DNA of 64,000 nucleotides from the NCBI RefSeq assembly GCF_036370855.1, contig NW_026991398.1:2108001-2172000 (forward strand), read 5' to 3'. Below are positions 56,375 through 64,000 of the stretch, in pieces. The notes under the pieces were generated by a model, which saw nothing but the letters and a program-made list of their open reading frames with translations, was not told where the DNA came from and did not search any database. Within the stretch, counting starts at the first letter, position 1. Each line of letters begins with the position of its first letter. The translations under genes were made by a program, and so were the position numbers. Source of the DNA: Dromaius novaehollandiae. Its lineage: Eukaryota; Chordata; Aves; Casuariiformes; Dromaiidae.

Positions 56375-56950
56375 AACCTCCGACCCCTCGCCTCCCAGAG
56401 CCAACACGTGCCTCTGCAGCAGGGACACACAGGGCACAGCACCACACGTGGCAGCAGCCAGGGCACCCCCAGGGCCCCTAAACACACACAGACCAACTCT
56501 CCAGCCCTTCCATTCCCTTCCAGTCCTCCCAGACCTTCCAACGGGGACTTCCTCTGAACAGTCCCGAACAGCCCTGCCCTGCTCACTTCCCACCTCCAGG
56601 AATCCAAGGACAGAGATATCCTTCAGATCTGGGAGAAAAATCTCAGCAGCCCCCTGGTATTTTGATGGGGAAGAATATTCCACAGCACATCAATACATAA
56701 AATCAGAGATTGCCAATGTCACTGCTCACACCAGCACTTCACTCATTTAGCAGCGTAAAAATTCTAGCTGGACTCCCTCACCCACTGGCAGCAGGCTGTA
56801 AGCCTGTACTTAGGAAGAAGTGCATGGTTAAAGTCCACGTCTACATTCACCAGTGAACATCATCCACATTTTAAATGTAGCAGTACTAATTCATGATGAG
56901 GCAGTGGGATAACATTTGTGACAGATGGTGTGGAATATTATCTGCTTCTG
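56375..56950. other. Spacer without a supported gene
   Basis: No match found to other blocks; no coding frame beyond those run on from block U. Confidence 0.4.
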
Positions 56951-56954
56951 CTTG

Positions 56955-57610
56955 ATTTACTAGTTGCGTCTCTATACTGCTGTAGAGCTCTGCAGGTGTC
57001 AATCCCTCCTCCCGGCACACTCACCAAACCCAGAAGTGACCTCACCACCAACATCCAAGCCATGGGCCTTCTCCTGGCCTAGCAGCTGCTCAGAGAGAAG
57101 TGACCTCATAAGTCCATACCCCCACCAGGTGCCTGCTGATGGTCTAAGGGCCTCAGAGACACAATTTTCCTTGAAATAACATGCCCTGTCATGAACATGC
57201 TGCTGCCCTACCAGGTACTCTGACCCAGGAGCCCTCACAGTCTGCTTCCACACCCCTCTGCCTGCTGCTGGCCTATCAGGGACTCAGGCACAAGTGACCT
57301 CATCATCAACAGCTGAGCCACGTGGCTCCTGCTGGCCTGGCAGCTACTGACCAAGAGCTGATTTGACACTGGGGATCTCCTGGACCAGCTCTCGCAGACA
57401 GCCGTGACCTCCCTGCCCACAGCCCGGCCACGCGGCTATTGCCACCTGCAGCTGCCCCTGCCTCCCCCAAGGCTCAGCCAGCTCCTGAGCGGCCGCCTGG
57501 ACTCACCCCGGGGCCTCGCAACGATCACAGTGCAGCAAAACACCCATTACGCACCAGTTACTGCCCCAAGAGAACATCAGCTCCTGCCTAGGTAGCACCT
57601 ACACCTGGCC
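56955..57610 (+). repeat. Minisatellite array M4, shortened copy of 12880-14295
   Basis: Starts with the same non-satellite piece as M1 and M2 (TACTGCTGTAGAGCTCTGCAG), has a few units, then jumps to the piece with TGGCAGCTACTGACCAAGAGC (57337 against 14010), so an internal part of the M2 version is missing here. Confidence 0.75.
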
Positions 57611-57899
57611 TGTGAAACTTAGCAATTGCAGAAAGGCCTACAAGTAATTCTGGGCAACATCTCCTAACAGCAGGATTGCATGGGAGCAGCGACCATGGAG
57701 CTGGAGACAGCAGGGCCTCATGTCCCAGGCAGAGGGAGAAGCCTTCCTGCAACTCCCAAGTCTGGTTCCTGCCCCAGTGCTGAACACACCTAGCAAATTC
57801 TCCACACACCCAGGCCAACAAGCACTCTCCTGCTTGGGGCCCTGACACTCTGAGACACGGGGAAGGACTGCGGCCAGGGCATCTCAGCGGGGGAAACCA

Positions 57900-60800
57900 G
57901 CAGAGCCGGGATTCAGCAGCTCTGCAGCCCGGCCTGGGAGCAGGGCTAATGGCACCAGCCAGGGCAGCACTGGCCGCCCAGCAGCTGCCCAGGCCCTGCA
58001 GGAGCCCAGCAGCTCCCAGCACAGAGCTGCTCTGCAAACACCCTCCCGGCTGCTGCCAGGGCCGCAGGGCTGCGGCCCAGCAAGAGGCCCGGAGCAGCCG
58101 CAGCGGCTGGGGCCTGGCGGGACCCATGGGGACAGCCTCTCTGCGAGCCCTGGAAACGCACTGTTCAGGACAAAAGCGAGGCTGGGGCAGGGCCCTGGCG
58201 AGGCCCCCAGCAGCCTGCTGCACTCCCATTGGCTGACGGAGCCATCAGTCCAGCCCAGCCCGCCCTCCTCCCCTTGCTGGCCAATTGGAGGGCAGCACTG
58301 GGGGCGATGCCATGGCAACGCTGAGGCCCTGTGTGACCTGGTGGGCAGCCCCACCCCTGCATCCCCTTCCCGCCCCCGCCCCCCCCCCCCCGCGATGAGG
58401 CACCATGTTGTGGGCAGCAGCCCTGGGTTTGGCAGCCCTCAAGCTGCACCCGGCGGGGCTGGGCCACGGCCAGGCAGGGGCTGCTCTGTGGGGCCAGGCT
58501 GGGCCCCAGCATGTCATTCCGCAGGGCTGAGGAGCCCCAGGGCCCCGGGGCAACCAGGACCAGAGCAGCTCTGGGCCTGCCGGTGCTGGGCAGTGGAGGT
58601 GTGGGGCCGGGAGGGGGTGGGGGAGATGGCCCTGCTGGGCTGCCCCCAGCACTGCCCCCCACGGCTCAGAGAAACAGGCTTGGGGTCAGCAGGGCCTGGT
58701 GGGGTGGCGATGGCACCCCCACCTGTTCCCAAGCTGCTCCCGCAAACAGGCTGTCTTTTGGGTGCAGAGGTCTGACTCCCAGTTTGCAGGAGGACAGGGT
58801 CTGTGGCCATCTGAAGATGGCATCTCTGAGCTGAAAGCATGCTCCGCCAAGCTGAAGGCAGAAGAGGATCCATGGGGAAGGAACAGAGGTTCTCCCAAAC
58901 AAATAGACACCTTAGGGTTGCCAGAAAGGGCATTTCCAGAAGGCTCTTGGGAGCCCCGTGAAACTGCAGACCACCCCAGCCTCTGGGATGCAGCACCCCT
59001 TTCCTCTCAGAGCCAGATCCCAAACGGGGACCCACTCCCAGGGAAACCTGGCCATGGATTGCCCCCACCCCCACAGGATCCTTTGGGCTTAGGGCCGAGC
59101 CCCAGCACCCAGGAGTCCTGGCTGCCACATTGTCCCCCCAGACAGTCAGGACTCTACAACAAGGCTCTCGTGGCAACCTGCAGCGGTGTGCAGCCACCCC
59201 CACAGCCCAGGATCCACTGTCCTTTTTGCAGTTAACAGTCTCTGTGCAACCCCTCAGGAAGGAGCTCCCAAAGCCCTTACCCTCAGTGGAGAGCTTCAGG
59301 AGCACTGGGAACAAGGAACTGTGGTCTGGGCTGATGGTAGTGGTCCAGCAGTCCTCCATCTTGGTTGTCCTCTTGCCCTTGGCTCGCCTTTCCAGACAAG
59401 GAGGAAGGACACTCTTCCTGTCTCATTACACAAAAGTCTCTGATGTGCCCTTGCTCCTCTGCCTGCTGGTGAGGGGCCCCAGTGCAGCTCCCATCCCCTC
59501 TCCTTGCCCCGGAGTGGCTCCAAAGGGCAGTGGCAGGCAGCACATGAGCGGTGCCCAGCAGTGACCAGGCCTTGCAGGGAAGTGAGGGTACCCCTGTGGC
59601 ACCAGGGAGACCTCTGTGTGAGGTGGCACATCCCACTATGACCTCAGTTCATGTCATCTGGGGGATCAGGACGTCACTGCCATGGAGATGGCAGAGCCAG
59701 GGCGAGAGCAGAGAGAGTTCCCCTCATGTCCTGGAAAGCAGTCACTTCCTTTCACCCCAGTCATTTTCCAGAACTTGCTGAGAAATCCTTCAGGAATGTC
59801 TCCAGATGGTGTCAAAGGCTGTGAAATATCTCAAATGGGGCAATGGAGAAGTCACTTCCACAACCCTGCACTGACAGGTCTCTGCCCTGGGCAGACCTGT
59901 GTGGGAATCCAGGGCTTCAGGGCTGGTTTAAGGTTTGGCATTTTTCAAAGCCAGGGTCAAAGTCTTGTGGAATGAAACAGCACAAAGCATGGCCATTGGC
60001 TGAGATGCTTTGGTGAGCATCAAAAGTGGTTTCTGCTGTGGGTCGCTCTTTTTGTCAAAGTAGGATGTAGGACCATATGGGACAGGACATGGCCTTCCTC
60101 CTTTAGGCACCAACGTTTTTAAAAGTCCTCAGCAAGGTTTCTCCATCTGCGGTGCTTAAGACAGAGAGAATATGCCAGAGAGGAGTAAATGTGCCCTTAA
60201 CACACCTCATCCATGGGGCTTTCTCCAGGACCCTGGTCCCTGCCAGGCTCCAAAGCCATGGGCCAGCCCAGGTAGCAAATCTGGGGGTTTTCCATTTCCC
60301 ATGAATTTTGTCCTGCATTCCTTTTGGCTGAGCCTGGGGAAAGCTGTTTCTCATCTTTGATGTGAGTTTGTCCATGGGCTTTTCTGTGTCACCTCAAGGT
60401 AGTGCTTCTGCCTTGGGTACATTCCCTTGCACCCTGGACCCCCTCCAGGACATTGTCTCACTTGGGGGATGTGCAGTCCTGGCACCCTGGATCTCCCACA
60501 GTTTTGACTCTGGGCGTCTCAGGACATGCCCACACACCACAGTGCTGCTGTCCAGGCTCCAGTGCAGAGCCTGTAAGGGGGTGCAGTGCCACAGGAACTG
60601 CATTTGGGATCATTCAGAAGTTTGTGAGGTGACCAGCTCCCACCTCTGCAGCTGCTGAAGCTTGAGAACGTCCCTACAACCAGTCTTCCTGCTCTTCCTA
60701 GTCTTTGCACAATCCCGGGGTGACTCTTGCAGAAGGGAGACTCCATCCCCCTTGAATACTGTCAGAGATGGGGCTTTCGAAGTCATTGCAAAAGGAAGGA

Positions 60801-62170
60801 ATCGTTTACTTCTTTGAGTTGCTTATCCAGCCCGTGGCACGCCCTTCGTGACACTGTGAGCCCCGCTGTGCACCCTGAGGTCTCTGCCCTTTCTCTGCCC
60901 TGTCTCCTGGGTGTCTACCCAAAGTCTTGCCAGTGTACCAGGGCCATGGGAAGTGTTGCTTGAGAGAGCTCACTTGAAGCTATGACATGTCGTGGAGCTG
61001 AAGGCCTGACAGAGGCTTGTCTGGGACGTGGCCATGCTTCCATGCCCCCTCCTGCTCCTGGTCTGAGGGGCCAGGAAGGTCCCAGGCTTGAGAGCAGTGG
61101 GTTTGGTGTGGGTGGGATGGGTTTCCCTTCACATGCCTGAGTCCTGCCTGGGTTGTCTGAGTGTCCAGAAAAATCCCTCCTCTCCGGGGGCTTGCAAAGA
61201 GTGTTTGCCAGACTTTTGTACAGAAACACAGCCTGGTCCAAGATGCCCAAGAGCAGCACAGCCCCCAGCATGGTGCAGGACCCCCAGGAGCTGTATGGCT
61301 CTCTCCTCTGTTTCCACATGTCCTGATTACATTAACAATTTCTAACATCCCTTTACAGCACGCTATCTGGGCACTGTAACACTGTAACTCCTTCCATTAC
61401 TCTTTGTTCATTCCCATACTGCGCTGCTGATTTGCACTGTGAGGAGTTTAAAACTTGTTCCTCTGGGCAAGTCCTTCATTCTGTTTCTATCTAGCATTTC
61501 CTATCTATCCAAAACATTTCTAGCCAGGCTATCCCTTGTGGAAAGGGGACCTCATTGGAGGCAGCTTGGACTTAGCATACAGTTGAGGAGTGTAATTAAT
61601 TTTAGGAAACCATAGCATGCCTTTTTTTTTTTTATCCCTTCTGGCTTGCAATGAAGAAAAATTCTTCTGTGTCTATTTGCAGCTCGTTCTCTAAGGAAAG
61701 CAGGTGGGAAGTGGGGCATATGAGCTGTAACATTCAGTTGCAAACTTCAGTGGAGAAAGGTTTGACTTTAACAGGAGTGATGCAAGTCCCAGGTGGCTGA
61801 TGAGAGAAATGGCAGGGTTGGGGAGATGGGGAGGAAGAGTGTCCATGCAGTGTCTGACCTCGGGGAACACTGCTTTTCCTGCATGTCCACACTTCCTTAG
61901 GAGACACTCTGGATCTATATCATTTGGAGAATGTTGCTGTCACTTATTGTGAAAGCTGAATAAGAATACTAATCCTAAAAACCTTTAAAAGCAGGAATCC
62001 CTTTACACTATGTTCTAACTGAAGTCACTGTCTTTCAGCTACACTGCTGAAACCAATTAGCCGTACATTACTTGAAGAAAATTATAGAGAGAGACGTGGT
62101 TCATTGGGGCTTTTGGCACTGTAATGAGCCCCATGGTGTATTTGGTGCTGAGTCCATGAATCTCAGCTAT
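57900..62170 (+). repeat. Segmental duplication E, inverted copy of E'; no recognised gene
   Basis: Reverse-complement counterpart of 5690-9430. Its first 800 bases are GC-rich (about 57950-58720, with a 12-13-base C run ending at 58391). Frames up to 281 codons (58514-59359, minus) overlap others on both strands and are not conserved in the E' copy. The right end merges into R1. Confidence 0.78.
58228..58319. promoter_or_regulatory. X-box-like palindrome with CCAAT boxes (E copy)
   Basis: GATGCCATGGCAAC (58306-58319), the complement of the E' X-box, lies exactly 20 bases from CCAATTGG (58281-58288), and another ATTGG lies at 58228-58232. The order and spacing equal the E' copy although the bases between differ at several places. 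Confidence 0.45.
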
Positions 62171-62640
62171 TGCAAGGAGATTGAGCAAAATGTTCAAGTC
62201 AAAGTCAGAAGAAAATCCCCAACTTTTGTAGAGTGTTAATAGATCCCACTGAGGGCCACTAGCAAGAAAGACTCGCTGGAGGCTGATTAGAGCAGAAAAT
62301 TGTAATCACTGATTACAGGTAGGCAAAGGAAATGTGCAGGTGGCTCTGATACCATGTTAACCCTTGAGGTGTTTTTCAAGCAAAACGTCCAAGCATGGAC
62401 ACTGAGACCCTGGGAAGGGAGATCCTTTCCCCCACGTGTTTTCCATGGCTCTTCCTGGGGGCAGCATGCAGGTTGGGGTGTGCAATATTCATGCAAGACA
62501 ATGACATGAGACCTCCTGGGCTCCCCAGGGAACAAGGGGACAGTGAGGCCCTGGTGTCTACTCATAGGCCTCGGTGGCAGAGACAACAACCATAGGGGAC
62601 AAAGACGTCAGGTCTGTCAGAGGCTTTCAGCCTGTTTCAG
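61320..62640 (-). repeat. Repeat R1, copy e
   Basis: Minus-strand match to copies b and d: GATTGAGCAAAATG near 62180, ATCCTTTCCCCCACGTG near 62422 with the LTR target uninterrupted, and GCAGGTTGGGGTGTGCAAT near 62467. It overlaps the right end of block E. Confidence 0.6.
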
Positions 62641-62689
62641 GCAGTTGGCCTTCCTTGCTGCCCAGGCACACTGCTGTCTGACTAACTTG

Positions 62690-64000
62690 CATACTAACTG
62701 GTATGCAAGTATACTGTGGGAGAAAGTGTCAAAAGCCTTCCTAAACTTGAGTTAACTGACATTCACTGTTCTCTGTTCATCCACAAATACAGTTCTTTTA
62801 GCACAGAAGGGCATGAGGTTGGTGAGGCTCACATCATTTCCCCTCAGCAAATCTATGCTGACTGCTCCCAGTCACCTTCTTCTCCTTTGTTTACCTAGAA
62901 AGGGGATCAGAGAAGACTTGGTCCATGACACTCTCCTGATCAAAGTGAGGCTGAACGGCCTGTAGTTCCCCAGCTTGTCCTTGCAGCCTTTTTTGAAGAT
63001 GAATGCAACATTTGCCTTTCCCTGGTCTTTGGGACCTCCCTGAGTCCCCACAGCTTTCCAAGATGATAGAGAGGCCTTACTAGACGGCAGCCAGCTCTCT
63101 CAGCACCCTTAGCTGCAGCCCATCCAATCCTGTAGACCTGTGTTCTTCCAAATAATACCTGACTCAACCCTCAGGCACTGCTGGTTGTTTTTCTCCTTGG
63201 AAGTCCTGACTCTAAGCACAGTGGCCTGGGAGACCTTGTTGGTGGACACTGAAGCAAAGGCATTGAGTTCCCCAAACCTATCTGCATCTGCTGATACCAG
63301 ATTCCCTGCCCCATTCAGCCATGGGCTCACATTTTCCTTGTTTATGCTTTTACTGTTTCTGAAGGAATAGCAGATCATCTTTGTGCCTTTGACATCCCTT
63401 GAAAGCATCAATATTAGAGGAGCTATGGCTTTCCTAACCACTTCTGCACTTCCCTGGACGATATTTCTGAATTCCCCCTTTGCAGCCTCTTCCTTCTGCC
63501 CATTCCTGTGTGCTGCCTTCTTGTACTGGAGCTCAGTGAGGAGTTCCCTGTTTAGCCACCCTGTCTCCTGAGATGTCTACCTGTTCTCCTGGGTATCAGT
63601 ATGGGCCATTCTCGAGCTTGGAGCATGCTGTCTTTAAAGACCTGCCAGCTTTCCTGAGCTCCTTTGCCCTTCAGAGCTGCATCCCATGGCATTCCTCCAG
63701 CATTCCTTCTCCCAGTAGGCCCAAGTCTGTTCCTCTGACATCCAAAGTCTGGACTCTGATACTCTTCTTCCTCACTCCCCTCAGGAGCAGACACTCCACT
63801 ACCTCGTGGCCACTGCAGGCAAGGCTGATGCTGATTATCACATCCCTGGTCAGTTCTTCTTTGCTTTCAGGTTCCAGGTCCAGGAAGGTGTCACCCTTGT
63901 TGACCTGACTGGCTTAGCTGCGCTCAGAAGTTGTCCTCCACACCCTCCAGAATCCTCCTGGACTGTTTGCACCCTGCTGCATTGCCCTCCCAATGAATGC
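62690..64000 (-). mobile_element. CR1 LINE fragment, runs off the window
   Basis: Minus-strand frames read as CR1 ORF2: 63552-63794 (GAQESWQVFKDS) and 63109-63441 (SPWLNGAGNLVSADADRFGE), followed by the reverse transcriptase start near 62980 (plus-strand CTTTTTTGAAGATGAATGCAACATTTGCC). It is the same ORF region as the CR1 at 48510. It is disrupted, and its 5' end lies beyond 64000. Confidence 0.85.

Noticed and set aside
55961-56750. Overlapping 198- and 241-codon frames in block U
   Set aside because: Low-complexity Pro/Ser/His-rich translations of a CCACC-rich stretch, not conserved as frames in the other U copy.
57588-59359. Frames of 213 and 281 codons in block E
   Set aside because: Both strands are open in GC-rich DNA, frames are not shared with the inverted copy E', and no family is recognised.
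1-64000. tRNA, rRNA or other structured RNA genes
   Set aside because: I saw no A-box/B-box pairs or known RNA sequences on either strand; a covariance-model scan (tRNAscan-SE, Infernal) would settle it.

Overview
The window looks like avian genomic DNA. It carries fragments of CR1 LINEs, the dominant bird retroposon, and four intact intronless olfactory receptor (OR) coding exons of the kind that was expanded in birds (OR14-like, gamma-c type). There are no bacterial operons, RNA genes or CRISPR arrays. Nearly all of the 64 kb is a mosaic of segmental duplications; the only protein genes I can support are the four ORs.

Layout. OR1 (+, 3416-4375) and OR2 (+, 19128-20048) are on the left; OR3 (-, 25224-26135) and OR4 (-, 43208-44167) are in the middle and right. 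Each OR sits in a 4-8 kb cassette (A, B, C, D). A (about 1-5680) is an inverted copy of D (about 41960-47880). C and D are direct copies within a unit of about 18-20 kb (OR cassette, CR1, repeat 'R1', minisatellite remnant, block 'U'). A second inverted pair, E' (about 5690-9430) and E (about 57900-62170), has no recognised gene but carries a GC-rich module with an RFX X-box-like palindrome and CCAAT boxes, kept in both copies at identical spacing. Degenerate arrays of a ~64-bp minisatellite (core GTGACCTCAC) lie at about 9430-10127, 11460-14870, 53165-55150 and 56955-57610; two of them contain the same internal CR1 fragment.

OR gene structure. Cassettes A, C and D share, about 2.0-2.3 kb upstream of the OR coding exon, an AT-rich homeodomain-like site, an Olf/EBF-like site, a conserved splice donor (GTAAGT), then an acceptor just before the ATG and an AATAAA after the stop. 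This gives a coherent model: a non-coding first exon, one intron and a single coding exon. Cassette B (OR2) has a rearranged upstream region without the promoter and donor, and its receptor has lost the Arg of the DRY motif, so OR2 may be decaying.

Mobile elements. There are CR1 fragments of several sizes, two related solo LTRs of about 350 bp in opposite orientation either side of the OR3 cassette (one with a perfect 6-bp target duplication and three empty paralogous sites in the same window), and unnamed repeats R1 and R3. All alignments were made by eye from the printed sequence, so block edges are approximate unless given to the base.
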